Under the pieces are notes generated by a model. It saw only the letters and a program-made list of their open reading frames with translations. It did not search any database and was not told the DNA's origin. From the NCBI GenBank assembly GCA_016584305.1, contig JACEEZ010011921.1:40520-104519 (forward strand): DNA of 64,000 nt, in the 5' to 3' direction. Below are positions 49,613 to 63,529 of this stretch, in pieces. Origin of the DNA: Chionoecetes opilio. Taxonomy: Eukaryota > Arthropoda > Malacostraca > Decapoda > Majidae. The position numbers and the translations under genes were made by a program. Each line of letters opens with the position of its first letter. Position 1 is the stretch's first letter.

Positions 49613-49712
49613 GCATTGTGGTGTAGTCGACACGTCGGCCAGCAGCATCAAGGGAGTCAATCGCTGCCATGATGTTCTTAGCGAGTGTGGAACTGCGCCT
49701 CGCTGCCGCTGG
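49613..49712 (+). CDS. Candidate internal exon with GDNF/GAS1-like cysteine pattern
   Basis: A pyrimidine-containing acceptor ending GACGCTGCAG precedes the block, and a strong donor GG|GTAAGTG follows it. The 100-nt block is open in one frame (one leading base plus 33 codons). It includes HCGVVDTSASSIKGVNRC and CHDVLSECGTAPRCRW. The spacing C-x6-C-x5-C-R matches the first cysteines of GDNF-receptor/GAS1 domains, extracellular disulfide-rich modules; this match is from memory of the family and short. Third positions are not low-complexity. No neighbouring exon was identified. It could also be a chance ORF or part of a non-coding RNA. Confidence 0.35.
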
Positions 49713-51064
49713 GTAAGTGTTGAAACAACTGTGTCGGTACTATACCATATTTTAATGGGGACGTAGTCACATCTACAAAACTACAAAAGCTAGAGTACTG
49801 CAACATATCTTACACATAGTCGGTCATGTTTCCTACACAATACCAAGTATCCAGCAAATTTCCTACGCAAAAAATTGAGTACCCAGCATATCTTCTACAT
49901 CAGCGGTCAGCAACCTGCGGCTCCGGAGCCACATGCGTTTCTTTCAAGATACCTGTGCGTCATGTGCCACCTACTTAAAAATGGGGAACACAAATGGACT
50001 GAACTGCTCGAGCTTAAAAGAAGAGATCAAATTGTGTTTGAAATGTGGAATCTCTTACCAGACCCCTACACACACATAAAAATATATGTTTATGGCATTC
50101 TCTCCATTTTTGGATTGACTTAGGACGTGTTTTCTGGTATGAATGAACTTCATAAAAAAAAAAACTACGCAGCCGACTCGGTGTTAGTCTCTCTGTTTGT
50201 AAAGACTTGACGTGGTATTTGTTATGTTAAAGTGTAGTACAGTTATGTACAGTGTATTCTATAAGTCCGTTTAGTGACTTAGTGTTAATACAGCCGAACA
50301 TGTAGAGCAGCCAGTGAGTTGAGGAGACGACGTGAGCGTCTGTCCATCCCAGCCAATGCCCCGAGTAGTTATGTCTTTATAGCCAAGTCCAATATCAGCT
50401 GTATACAGGTGACATCATTGTTGAAAAGATGTTTTCCCACACTCCTGGGTGTGTCATGATTTCCTCTGTGATCACTGGGTTAAGTGGCAATCACTGCTGG
50501 CTGTCTGACAACACAATGTTATCAACTATTATGTTGTGTCTTCTCGTGTTTGCCTCATTTATGAAAAGGCTGACGTACATACAATCATTATGGATCTAAT
50601 TTGCGGGCACTAACAATAATGCTAAGCTGTTACAGGGTCACACGGCTCGTATGGGAGTACGGAATATTACTAGCTAAAAGTATTACAAGTGGGTGCACTA
50701 ATTTGTTTAATCAATGATAATAGTGATGTGAATATTTATATATGGCAGACGTTTTCTAGTGACTGCCATGGCTGATACAAGCCTGCAGTCTAGCCTGAAA
50801 CTCAAAACGACAGCATATTCTCCATACATTGAACAACTCTCCAAAGAACCTCAGGACCATAAGTCACTTTAAAGCTTAAACCCACCATAGTGATCAAATC
50901 TACTTAATAAGTAAAGTGTGTATGTTGTTTACAAATATATAATATTTGTTTATTTATGGTAACAAACTATAAAGGACTCACAATAGCTTCCTTACATTAT
51001 TATATTGAGTTGAATACGTGGAATACGTTATACATATACAGATAACAGATAACACCCATGGTGA
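49713..51064. other. Mostly unassigned sequence with one hAT-like terminus
   Basis: At 49901 CAGCGGTCAGCAACCTGCGG resembles a hAT left terminus, but no right end was found. The rest shows no supportable feature. Confidence 0.4.
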
Positions 51065-51600
51065 ACCGAGGAATCGCTGTTGCTGTGAGGGATGGAGGGA
51101 TTGCGGGTGGAAGGGTCGTGATGGACTGAAGAGAGGCTGTGGGCGTGGCAACAGTGTTTGGGTGGAGTGCTGTGATGGACTACAGGGAGGCTGTGGGCGT
51201 GGCAACATTGATGGGGCAGAGTGCTGTGATGGACTGAAGGGAGGCTGTGGGCGTGGCAACAGTGATGGGGCGGAGTGCTGTGATGGACTAAAGGCAGGCT
51301 GTGGGCGTGGCAACAGTGATGGGGCAGAATGCTGTGATGGACTGAAGGAGGCTGTGGGCGTGGCAACAGTGATGGGGCGGAGTGCTGTGATGGACTAAAG
51401 GCAGGCTGTGGGCGTGGCAACAGTGATGGAGCAGAGTGCTGTGATGGGAGAGGCTGTGGGGTGAAAGTATGAGCGGTGATGGATGGACTAAGGATTCTGC
51501 CTTTGGGGTGTGAGTGCTGCAGGAGGTTGGCGTTATGGCAAGTGCCGTGGTGAGGAGGCTGTGGGCGTGGCAACGTGATGGACAAGTGCTGTGGATCGTG
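51065..51600. repeat. 54-bp minisatellite
   Basis: Seven or more units built on GTGATGGACTGAAGGGAGGC and TGTGGGCGTGGCAACAGTGA with GGGGCGGAGTGCT. The period is 54 bp (first steps at 51118 and 51172). Because 54 is a multiple of three, frames stay open on both strands (+ 51018-51398, - 51585-51028), which explains the long ORFs. A coding role cannot be excluded but is not needed. Confidence 0.9.
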
Positions 51601-52033
51601 AGTAGTAAATACGGTGGGATAAAGTACTAAGGATATTCTTTGGGTTAGTCGCCATGAGTTGAGCGTTTCACCCAGTCCGTGTGAGGAGTGGCTGGCCGTG
51701 AACGTCCCGGCATCGTGATATCATCCATGATCAATTGATCATCCTTCTCGCGTCACGCACCTTTTCCAATAAATCTCGTCCGTTTTCTCGAATGCCGGTC
51801 ATCACGAGGTAAACTTTGAAGAGAAGGAGCAGCTAAATGGTTTGATTAATATTCAGCTCAGCGTTAATAATACGTAATACTCGATTTGCGCATCATAACT
51901 GCTTAAGTTTTCTTCCATAGTTTTTCTTCCCGGCAAGGTTAAGTTTTCCTGCCCGCTAGTTCCGTTATTTTTTAGTATAATATTTAGAGAGGAGGACAGC
52001 TTAGAGCGCCGGGAACACCACACTAATACTCAC
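51601..52033. other. Unassigned sequence
   Basis: Possible intron downstream of the minus-strand exon candidate; no other feature. Confidence 0.4.
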
Positions 52034-52128
52034 CTGCCATTATCAACCCACGAGCGCCTCCCAGGAACTAACATCAACAAAACCATAGCAAGCGGCAGCA
52101 TTCCACCATTACATACCTTTTTATTCAT
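52034..52128 (-). CDS. Candidate first coding exon encoding a signal-peptide-like N-terminus
   Basis: The minus-strand ATG at 52128 (A at -3) opens MNKKVCNGG followed by MLPLAMVLLMLVPG, then RRSWVDNG. This is a basic n-region, a ~14-residue hydrophobic core and a polar exit, the layout of a secretory signal peptide. It ends in ATGGCAG|GTGAGT, a near-consensus splice donor, leaving phase 2. An upstream in-frame ATG at 52212 would add 28 residues. A second strong donor, AAAAAG|GTATGT, lies just after codon 4, so the exon could end there instead. A TTTATAAA element lies near 52432-52439. No second exon was found, and the product is unknown. Confidence 0.3.
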
Positions 52129-53212
52129 GTTTTTATTTACACTGCGCCTTTCATCATGGCCTTGTGTAAAGAGAGAGAAGCGCGCCGCATCCCTTGGTCT
52201 CTCCGCGATCACAAATTCATGGCACCGCTATGAATAAACAACATCTGACTGTGCTAACAGCGTGATGAAGTCAGGTTACGCAAAGCTCAAAATTAAACAA
52301 AACATAAAATTTGGATGTTTTCCAAATTGTTCTCCATGCGGGCCTTATTTTTTGACTCCCAATATAATACGTTCTGCTTCCTCCAATAGGTCGGGGTTTT
52401 TCCTGTGTCTCTGTTTTGTGTTCCAAGGGGGTTTATAAAGGCCCGCGAGGATGCCAAGGCGAGTGTGGTTAATACAAAGGCGTCTCTTGCCCAATAAATT
52501 GACTGTTTTTTATTCCCTTGGATTCTATGCTTGAAATTCTTAAGGTAATTACGAAAAACTTAATTTATGTCTCAAAAATTTGTTTTTTGATTATTTTTTT
52601 TTCAACGCCAGAGACTTGTGTACCCTTTCGGTTTTTTTTTAAAGGGAAATATGATTTGTATTATTTACGTGCGACTGTATCAGTCCCATCCCTTGCTGCT
52701 TGGGCTTATATGCATTTTTTTTTCATTTATTTTAAAACCAGGGAGCATTTTGTATTAAGGGGTATTCTTTTTTGTAAATTAATTTGTCGCTTCACGTCCG
52801 TTTTTGGTTTTTTTTGTTTAAGTATTTTATACATTTAATGGAGACTTCTTTTTTTATTTAAAACTGGAAACCTTTCGGCTGTTGCGGGAAAAGTTTATTC
52901 CTTTTTACAAATCCTTCTAATAGTATCCCCCCCCCCCCCCACACACACACTCGTTCACAAAACGCAAAGCAAAAAATACTGCGCTAGAAGAGGGGAATGA
53001 ATAGGGGGAGGTTGAGGACAGATTGGAGGGGGGGGGGTTGCGTGGGGGGGGAGAGGCCGACGCATGCAAATTTTTCATCTCGAAAAGGAGAGTTTGAGGT
53101 AGATGGTCAGGTTCTGACCAAAGGTTAAAATTTGGGCGCTCAATTGGGCTGTGGTGTGTTGTGTGTGCGTGTGCGTGTGCGTGTGGTGTGTGTGTGCGGT
53201 GCTTTGGTGTGT
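52129..53212. other. Unassigned; start of homopolymer-rich sequence
   Basis: From about 52500 on, T, C and G runs become frequent. Contains a C-run at 52926-52940 and G-runs near 53030-53050. No gene is supported. Confidence 0.4.
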
Positions 53213-53455
53213 TATCACCCTTGGGTCTTGCCACGCGAGTGGGACTCACGATCGTATTTCACCCTCCCGGTGGGGCTTGGAGCTCTTATTCCCGTTCTTT
53301 GGTAATCAGGCCCTCAATACACACACTCCCCCCCCTTGCTCAGGGGGGAACAGTAACCCCCCGATTTTATCAGTGAAAAATCCCGTCGCAGTGAGGATTC
53401 GAACCGGCTACCACGAATGGCAGTCCAGCGCGCTATAAACCCTGACCATCGCGCG
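53213..53455 (-). mobile_element. tRNA-derived SINE, family D, with head
   Basis: The minus-strand head CGCGATGGTCAGGGTTTATA has box B GGTTCGAATCC (53397-53407). The body GAGCAAGGGG, GTGTGTG, GAGCTCCAAGCCCCACC and ACGATCGTGAGTCC runs into a CA/GT tract on the far side. Confidence 0.75.
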
Positions 53456-53561
53456 GTGTATGTGGTGTGTTTATGTTGTGCGTGTGCGTGTGCGTGTGGG
53501 GTTGCGTGTGCGTGTGCGTGTGCGTGTGCGTGTGCGTGTGTGTGTGTGTGTGTGTTGCTAG
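53456..53561. repeat. (GT)n/(GTGC)n microsatellite
   Basis: GTGTGCGTGTGC units followed by pure GT. Confidence 0.9.
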
Positions 53562-55027
53562 CTTGCACATACATACATACATACGTTTATTAGTGTTTTT
53601 GCTTCGCCTTCAATAAGAAATGGTCACAGATGTTGGTGGTATAATGGAAAAGTGGACACCAACACTACGTCTGTACTATGCAGAGCTCGGTGGAGGGAAT
53701 CTCCGCTGAGGCGCCATCTAACAGATGAAAGGAATGTACTGTAACGATAATTATAATCTTCTGGTCCATGAGTGCACGCTTGATGCATAGCTTGCCATGA
53801 ATTAAACCAACATAACCATTGAGACAACTTAGAGAAAGTGTAGAAGAAATAAACAAAAAGATACTTTATAAGACAAATCTTTACATAAAACGGGCTCAGA
53901 AAAATAAGAAAATAAAATTATAAGGTAATTGGAACAAAGTGTGAAAAATATCGCGTTATCCTGCAACGCCGAGTTCTCCTCAGCGCCAATCTTATCATCC
54001 TTATTTGCTATTAAACCGAAATTCTGCAAATCAAATTTAATCTCGGCTCGCGGCAACGGGGGCCAGGGGAAAATGGGAAACAAAAAAATCTAGTCTCCTG
54101 CTGGTTCAGGAGGCAAGTGTGTGTGGTATTATACTGTTTTACATTGCTTATTTTGTGTTTGTGTTGTGCTACTTTTTGCAAAGGGGCGTTAAGGATGCTC
54201 CTATTTTAAAATGACCCTTTTTCTAAAGGAATAAATTTTTTTTCATTAGTTTTAAAACTGTTCATTGATTTGAGGGTTTTCCCCTTGTTTTATCCACTTT
54301 TCCCTTTTCCCCAAAGCCGACCTCCCCTTTCCCTTTCTGGCCCTAGACGCTCCATACCGGGGCCCAAAAATCCACTCCTGAATCCTCACCCTCCCCCTCC
54401 CCCCCATCTATACATCCATACCCTTTCCGTAATTTTTTTATCCATTTCCAAACCTTTAAACGATCTGCTACTATTTTTTTTGATCATTACCCCCTTCCCC
54501 TTATAAAAATTTTGTACTTTAACCAATTTCTCTAATGCCCCACCCCTCCATACCCAAGGGGTTTTAAACCACTCTTCCCCCACAACCACCCTTTCTCAGT
54601 TTTTTTTTCCTTTCGTTCGTCTCCCTTCCCTCCCCTCTCAAATCCCTTCCCCGGCAGCCACCCCTCAACACCTCTCCCTCAGTACACCCCAAAACCCCCC
54701 CCCATCCTAGGCTTCAGCCGCCCGCATTTTGACAAACTTTCCCTTTCAAACCACCACCCCAAAAAAAAACCCCCACTCTGGGCCCTGCTGTCGTGGCGGT
54801 GGCCGAGTTAAATTTTTTTTTCTGTATTTTTTTTGATATTTCCTTATTTCTGTTTTCTTTTTTTACTGGACCTTTTTTTTTTGTGTCCCCCCGTCCTTTT
54901 TCGTTTCTCATTTTCTTGTTTTTTTTTTTTTTCTTTTTTTCCCTTTTTTTTTTTGTTTTTTGTTTGTCATCCTTTCATCTTCCCTTATTTTTTTTTTAAT
55001 TTTAAAAATTTTTACCTCCCTTTTATA
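53562..55027. other. Unassigned, homopolymer-rich sequence
   Basis: C- and T-rich runs dominate from 54260. ORFs are proline/serine or phenylalanine-rich translations of these runs. No domain recognised. Confidence 0.4.
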
Positions 55028-55202
55028 AATATATTATATATATATTATATATTATTATATATTATATATTAAAATTTTAAAAATTTTATATAAATATAAT
55101 TATATATATATATATATAAAATATATATTATATATTATAAAAATTATTTTTTCTCTTTCTCTCTCTCTCTCTCTCCCTCTCTCTCTTTTCTCTCTTCTCT
55201 CT

Positions 55203-55240
<38 letters not shown>

Positions 55241-55245
55241 CCTTT
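55028..55245. repeat. (TA)n then (CT)n low-complexity tract
   Basis: TA-rich 55028-55145, then CT dinucleotide with CCT breaks to about 55242. Confidence 0.85.
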
Positions 55246-56236
55246 TGCTTTTTAGTTGCTTTTCGTTTTCTGCCTTTCCTTATGTGAATTTTCTTTTTTT
55301 TAAATTTTTCTATGTTTCTGTCAGTTTTTCCCCAATATTTTCGTCGTCGGTTTTCTTTTTTTTCTTTTATTTCCTTTCCTACTTGCATTTACCGTATATG
55401 ACGCATTTTTTTTCATTATTATTGAAATGTTTAGGTTTTGAAGTATTCATCTAGTTATAATTGTTTTTTTTTTTTTTTAAATTTTTTTTATAAAATTTTC
55501 TTTTCGAAGCATATTTTTCTCCCTCTTGTTTTTCTTTTCTTTCCCCTTCTTTTTTTTTTTTATTTAATTGATAGGTTAGGGGTATCTGGGAAGAGATGGG
55601 GGGTTGTTTTAAACTTACCACCCCTTCACCACACCCCTCAGTCAACCCCTTTTGAAAAATTATTTTATAATCCATCTATAGGAAGGTTTGAGCGGAAAGG
55701 GGATGATCACCACCAGTGACTTGCCCGGGCGCCTGCGATTTTACAACTAAGTTTTTTTTTGTTGTAAAATTTTTTTGTTATATGAGTTATATATCACTGT
55801 GTTTTATAAAAATTTTTTTTAAGTTTTTTTCCACAAAAGTATCATCTAAACGGGTTTAAAACTGTTGTAAAGGAAAATCAATTTTTGGGGAAAATCAATT
55901 CAGAAAATGTGAGAACAACAAAGGTTATCCATACTACGAGTATGCAATACATTCTAATGCTTAAAAAAGGGAACAAGTGCACAAAAAAATTTGGGCCCCA
56001 TAAAATGCTCCTTCTCTAGGAGAAAGGGCTTTTAAGTGTTAGGGGTACGTGTGTAAAGTGTTTTGAGGTGCCTGTTTTTTAAATGTTAAGGGGGCATATT
56101 AAGTGTGGGGGTCTGTGTTAAAGGGTTTGGGGGTTTTTGTGTTTTAAAATGTGGGGGGGTTTATGTGTAAGTGTTGGGTTGTGTTTAAATGCTAAGTGTT
56201 GGGATTGTGTGTTAAATGCAACGTTTGGGGGTGGTG
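55246..56236. other. Unassigned, T-run rich sequence
   Basis: No supportable gene; many runs of eight or more T. Confidence 0.4.
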
Positions 56237-56472
56237 TGTGTTTTGTGTGTGTGTGTTGTGTGTGTGTGTGTGTGGTGTGTGGTGGGTGTGGTGTGTGTGT
56301 TGGTGTGTGGTGTGGGGTGTTTTGTGTGTGTGTTTTGTGTGTGTGTGTGTGTGTGTGTGTGTTGTGTTGTGTGTTGTGTGGGGTGGGGTGTGTGTGTGTG
56401 TTGGGGGTTGGTGTGTGTGTGTGTTTGTGTGTGTTGTGGTGTGTGTGTGTGTGTGTGGTTGTGTGTGTGTGG

Positions 56473-56504
<32 letters not shown>

Positions 56505-56640
56505 GTTGGGGGGGTGTGGTGTGTGTTGTGTGTTGTGTGTGGGTGTGTGGTGTGGGTGTGTTGTGTGTGTGGGGTTTGTGTGTGTGTTGTGTGTGGTGTG
56601 TGTTGTGTGTGTGTGGTGTGTGTTGGTTGTTGGTGTTGTT
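56237..56640. repeat. Degenerate (GT)n tract
   Basis: About 400 bp of GT with frequent GTTG and GGTG breaks. All three frames stay open as Cys/Val-rich ORFs, which are artefacts. Confidence 0.95.
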
Positions 56641-59600
56641 GTTAGCCGTATTTTTTTCGTATAAAAAGTTATTTCTTGTTTTGGTAAGTAAGGAAAATCT
56701 TTTGCCCGGGGGTTAGGCGATGTAAAAGGTGTGGTGGGATTTGGATGATTTTTATTATTTATTAAATAAAACTTTATCGGGCCCGGTTATGGGACGATGA
56801 TTTTAAAAGTCAAAATTTCCAAAAAGGTAGAACCCCACACAAGGTAATGACAGTAAGGAGACAACACAAAAAACGTCCGTATGAAGGCAGGTTCTTTTTT
56901 CTCTAAGGCCTGATGCGGTAGTCTCTCAGGCCGGGGATCAGGGCGTGCCCCTGGGGATGTCAGGTTACAGGGGGTGGTCTTGTCACCGTAAAGGGGGTGC
57001 CATCTATGTAAGGGAGTTTTTTTTGGGTTGGCCGTATGGGTGTGTCCAGTTACAATAAATTTAACATGGATATCTTGAGAAAGTGCATGCCCTTAAAAAA
57101 ATATAATTGAATAACATGTACCCACAAAAGGCCACATCGGTACCTACCAGGCGCGAGTCGCGCCCAACCCAGAGAAAGTACCAACCTGTTATTATGTACT
57201 AACCTGATTTTTGTCGAAACTTGCCCCTTTAGGGAAACATACCAAATAGGGGCCTTCCCAAAACAAGGAAATGGAAATTTCTATAATAAGAAATTGATTG
57301 GCATAATCATTGAAGGAAAAAGAAAAGTGGTTAAGGAGACATAAAGATCCTGTACGCTGTTTCCAATTCTGGAATTTGAGAAAGTAAACTCAGAAATGGT
57401 GTTAGTACATATTTAAAGCTTAGAAAATGTATATACTTCAAACTTCAATAGGGAAAAATTGAGCATTAAATTACTATAAATCCTTCTCTTTTTTAGGAAA
57501 GGTATTCAAAAAGTCAGGCGCAAAAAGCAGCCATTAGAATTTCGAATGACCGGAAACTTTTGATACACTGCACCCTTTGGGACATACTAAGACACAAGAA
57601 TGTTTGTGTAAAGATGAAAAATTGTCCGAAGAAATTTTGTGAAAAAAAAGGGGTTTTCGAAAACAAAAGGGTGAAGGACATAACGATAAAGCCTGAAAGG
57701 TTTGCCTAGTTAAACCCCCTCACAAATTTAAAAATTTTCTTTATAAAACCATTTCCCCTTTAAATAAATTTTAATATCATTATATTGTCCTACTATGTGA
57801 AAATTTAAACACATGTTTGGCATAACAGAACTGTTTAACAAAGGTTTTTGACGTAGCACTGATTTAAGGGGAGGGGAATAGTGTTGCAAACCATTTAAAA
57901 AAAATGAGTCCTGGCAGTTCTACTTCGCTATTTCTAGACATGCATAAACAAAAAAGGAAAAATGAATCGTTCCCCTTTACGTGGCATCAAACCCCCATTT
58001 TTAGTTTAAAGTTTTTTAGTTTGACAAGAAAATTACCATATTATCCAAAACAGGAGTGCTTGTTCTTTCACAGAAAAAACTCGATTAAAGCTCACTTGTT
58101 TATCTAAAAAGATGGATGAGTTTTCAATAAAAAAAGAGAAAAAATTAGTGAAAGTACTTTCCAATTTTTTCCAGTTCTCATGCTTTATTCCATCAAAAAT
58201 CATGCACGGGAAATTTGCCTAAAAGGCAATGAAAAGACAAGCAATCATTCGCGACGAAATTATAAACATGATTGGGTTGGACAGTAGGAGTATTTAAATT
58301 TTTTTTTTTAAGCCCCGTAGCATCGTAAGATTAGCATTTTTTACAAACTTAAAAACGGGGTTGGCATTGGCCTTAAAAATCTATCACTTGGAAAGACTTC
58401 TAAGGTATTTAACCACGGATCCAAAAAATTTAAACTTATGACCTGGGGTTGTTAACTACCGGCGCGGCCCACAAAAATAGGACTAATTTTGAGTTTCCCT
58501 TTCCGGACTCGAATCATGACAGATCACCAACCCCATTTACGGGTGGAGCGCCGGTGTTTTTGCGAGCACATACTCTTGGGAAACCTGTATTTTCTCTGAA
58601 ACCCGGGAAAATAATCGAGAAAACTTTAAGTTTACATTTGCATAATTTCAAAAATTGTACACGGTTTTTGGGGTACTAACAAATCAATGGGAGTCTTTCT
58701 CATACCAAAAAATAAAAAAGGAGTTGACCTGCGACTCACAAATATTGCAATTAACGCAAGCAGCAACAGGGGGTAAAATTTCCCCATCGCAAAAACCCCC
58801 AAAATCGAAATTTTTTAATTTCCCCACCCTCAACAAACCACTACAGGGGAAAGTTCCGGAATTTTTTTGGTTGAAAGCCCCAAACTTAAAACCTTTTTAC
58901 TGGCCCCGTATATTAAAAAGGGGGAGTTGTTTGGAAAAAAAAGTTGCGCAAAATTTTTAACGCTTTTTTAATCCCGGGGGAAAACACCCCTACCCGGATT
59001 GATAAAAAACAAAATTAAGTTGCGATAAAAAGCGTTTGCCCAATTCCCGCTTGGAGTTATATTTCCCAAGGGGGGCACCCCACCTTGAGAATTTGATTTT
59101 TCAATACGCAATATTTAAACCCTTTGCAAAATAAAGGGGCCGACAGAAAAGCCTTCCCTGAGGTTTTTAGGAATTGATATTCAAAAGGTTTCTGGTTTTT
59201 GGCCCCCGGGGCCCTTATTTGGCCCAAAATTAAAAACCTACAGGGGATGAAAAATTAAAAAGAATAGCCAAATACTTTGCGGGCCGTTTTAAGAAATTTT
59301 CCTTTTCTCCCCCCCGGGTTGGGCCAAAATTTTCAGATAAAATTTTAAATAAAATTTTCAGTACCCCAGTACATTTTTACAGGTCACCCAAAAATTGGGT
59401 CACCTGGCGTATTAAAATTGGGTTTATCCGTATTTAAAAAAAAAAGGGGGTTTTTGGGAATTTTTATTTAAAAATTTGAACTGGTACGATTCGGTAATCA
59501 CCCTTTAACCCAAAAATTCTTTGGGCAAAAGGAGTTTCCTGTATTTAAAATTTTGGCTTACCGCCCCCGGTTTTAGTCCATCCACCGGGGCTTTGGGGCA

Positions 59601-60312
59601 AAAACCCAACTGGCCTCCCTTCGCTTTATTGGGGGGATCCTGGGGGATTTAACCAAAGGGAGGGGGCAGGGTTTTTTACCTTTTTGTCGTCCCAAACTTG
59701 GTGAAGTTTAAATACGGTTATTTTTCTACCTAGGGTTTATTCTTAACCCGCACGAGGGTCGTGGTGCCTTTTCCCCCCTGACGTAGGCGTGCGCCAGTTC
59801 CCCCCATGGTCCAAGGTGGTTTCTCCTGGGCCCCGGCCCCTCCCTTTTGGGTTTTTAAAAGCCCCGAAAAAAATGGCCCCCCCGGGGGTGATTAGCGGGC
59901 CCGGGGGCCGGAAAAAAAGGCTCTCTGGTAATTAGACTCTGCCGGGAAGTAAAGTTCTACTCGCGAACGCAACACGCGATTTTTTTTTCCCCGTGCGGTT
60001 TTCTGCATTAATACACACCCACCCCCAATGCAGAGGGATCCGTGTAAAAAACAAAAGGAACCTTATAAATCCCGGGGAAAGCCCCAAAACAGGGGCCGTA
60101 GTTTTGGGCGATTTTAGATCTTGGGAAAAAATTTGTTTATGTAAGCGTTCCAATTAAAGTGCACGTTCCCTTTTTTAATAGGTTTTTAAGGGCCCAAGCA
60201 ACGCTGGAAAATTTTGGGTATAAAAAGTCTTAAATGAAAAGGTTCTCAAAATTCCCCGGACCCCCGGGGGGCCACTAGAAATTTTATCCCTTTGGGCTTC
60301 GGCGGCGCAGCA
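56641..60312. other. Unassigned sequence of doubtful consensus quality
   Basis: No repeat family or gene could be recognised. The texture is dominated by short homopolymer expansions (CCCC, GGGG, TTTT, AAAA) at nearly every position class, unlike the rest of the window. ORFs at 57904-58107, 58449-58679, 58655-58960 and 59932-60153 are not supported. Confidence 0.5.
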
Positions 60313-60426
60313 GCTATATATATTATATATATATATATATTTTAAAATAATATATTTTATATATATATATAATATATATATAAATATATTATATTTTAAA
60401 ATATTATATTATATATATTTTATAAT

Positions 60427-60457
<31 letters not shown>

Positions 60458-60746
60458 AATATATTTTATATATATATAATTATATATATATATATACTTA
60501 TTAATATTTTATTATAACATATTTTTTAAAATATTATATTTCATATTATATATTATATTATAAAATATTAAAGTTTTATATTATATATTATATTATTTTA
60601 TATTTTTTATATATATATATTTATTTTTTATTTTAAAATTATATTAATAAAATATAATTATAATATTATTAATATTAATATAAAATATAATAAAATTATT
60701 ATATTATTTATATTATATATATATATATTATAATATATAAAAATAG

Positions 60747-60797
<51 letters not shown>

Positions 60798-61464
60798 TTT
60801 TAAAAATAATTATATTATATATATATATATATATTATATATAATAAAATATAATTATATAATATATATACAGTATATATATATATATTTATAATTATATA
60901 AAATATATATAATATAAATTTTATTATATATTTAAAGGTAAAATAATATATTATATATATAAAAGGATTTTATAATTTTATATTTAAAAAAAAAAAAAAA
61001 ATATTATATTTTATATGTAATTATATATATAGATTATATATATATATTATCTATATATATATATTTTAAAAAAATTTGTATATATAAAATATGTATGTAT
61101 ATATATATATATTGTATATATAATAATATATAGTATATATATATGTATATATAATATAAATTAAAATAATTTGTTTTTATATAATGTATATTAAAATTTA
61201 AAATAAAATATGTATATATATATATAATATATTAATTTTATAATATATATAATAATATATATATAATTTTAATATATATATATATATATATTTTATATAT
61301 TAAAATATATTATTTATTTTATTATTTTATATATATATATTAAATTTTATATATAATATATTTTATATATATTTATTTTATATATATTTTATAAAATATA
61401 TTTTTATAATATTTTAATATATATATATAAAATAATATATATATATATAGTATATATAAAATAT
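60313..61464. repeat. >1.1 kb of AT-only low-complexity sequence
   Basis: TA/TTA/AAAT mixtures with almost no G or C, ending at the 3' terminus of a Helitron. Confidence 0.9.
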
Positions 61465-61468
61465 ATAA

Positions 61469-61985
61469 CTAGCCGCAAAGCCGCCTCCGGGGGGGACTTT
61501 TTTGGCTAGCTCCTGCGGAGGGCTATTGGTGGGGCCCTTTGGCCCACCACCTGGTTTTGGGGGCCTTGGGCCCCCCAAAACAGCTTTCTGGAGAGTGTTT
61601 TTTGGTGGGCCCCTTTGGCCCACCAAACACAGACTTACCCATCACCCCCCAAACCCTTTTCCCCACCCATCACCCCCAACCCATCAACCCCAACCATTCA
61701 CTCCCCCCATACCCCACACCCCTCACCCCACCCATTCACTCCCCATTACCCCTCACCCCACATCAAGGTTTCCTCAATTCTCGCAACCCACATTTTTTTT
61801 CACAATTCGCGCTAATAGGCTGCTAAAAAAAAAAAAAAAAAAAGGTGGGCGGATCATCTCATAAGGGTTAAAAGTTGCCCCTGGTCGAGCTGGTTCCAAA
61901 ACTGTGCCATATGATGGGATTGGGGGACGGGGGGCGGCACCTATCGCGGACACACAAAAAACACACACCACTTTCGCTTTTATTA
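61469..61985 (-). mobile_element. Non-autonomous Helitron, degraded copy
   Basis: CTAG at 61469-61472 with A on its left, hairpin region, shortened minisatellite (61630-61760), A-tract, GGCGGCACCTATCGCGGAC block and CACTTTCGCTTTTATTATT. G, C and T runs are expanded relative to the 1220 and 2203 copies. Confidence 0.8.
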
Positions 61986-62182
61986 TTTATATTATATTAT
62001 ATATTATATATATATACCCATATATATATAAATATATTTTAATATATATGTATACACATATATATATCCCTATATATAATATATGTATACATTATATATA
62101 CAATATATAATATATATATTATATATATATTACATATATATATTGTATACATATATATATATATTATATATAAAATATATAA

Positions 62183-62277
<95 letters not shown>

Positions 62278-62397
62278 ATAAATATATAACATACGTATAT
62301 AAATATATATATATATATATGTATATATATTTATATTATATATATATAGATATATATATATATATATATAAAATATATATATATATATATATATATA
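61986..62397. repeat. (TA)n low-complexity tract
   Basis: TA with ATAC variants between two Helitron copies, the same arrangement as at 2036-2202. Confidence 0.93.

Positions 62398-63529
<1,132 letters not shown>

Noticed and set aside
49901..50150. Complete hAT element from its CAGCGGTCAGCAACC left end
   Set aside because: No matching right terminus could be located, so only the end is mentioned.
54793..55072. Phe-rich membrane-protein-like ORFs
   Set aside because: Translations of T runs in a stretch of doubtful sequence quality.
56137..56716. Three overlapping 150-175-residue Cys/Val-rich ORFs
   Set aside because: All come from a degenerate (GT)n tract; three simultaneous frames cannot be real genes.
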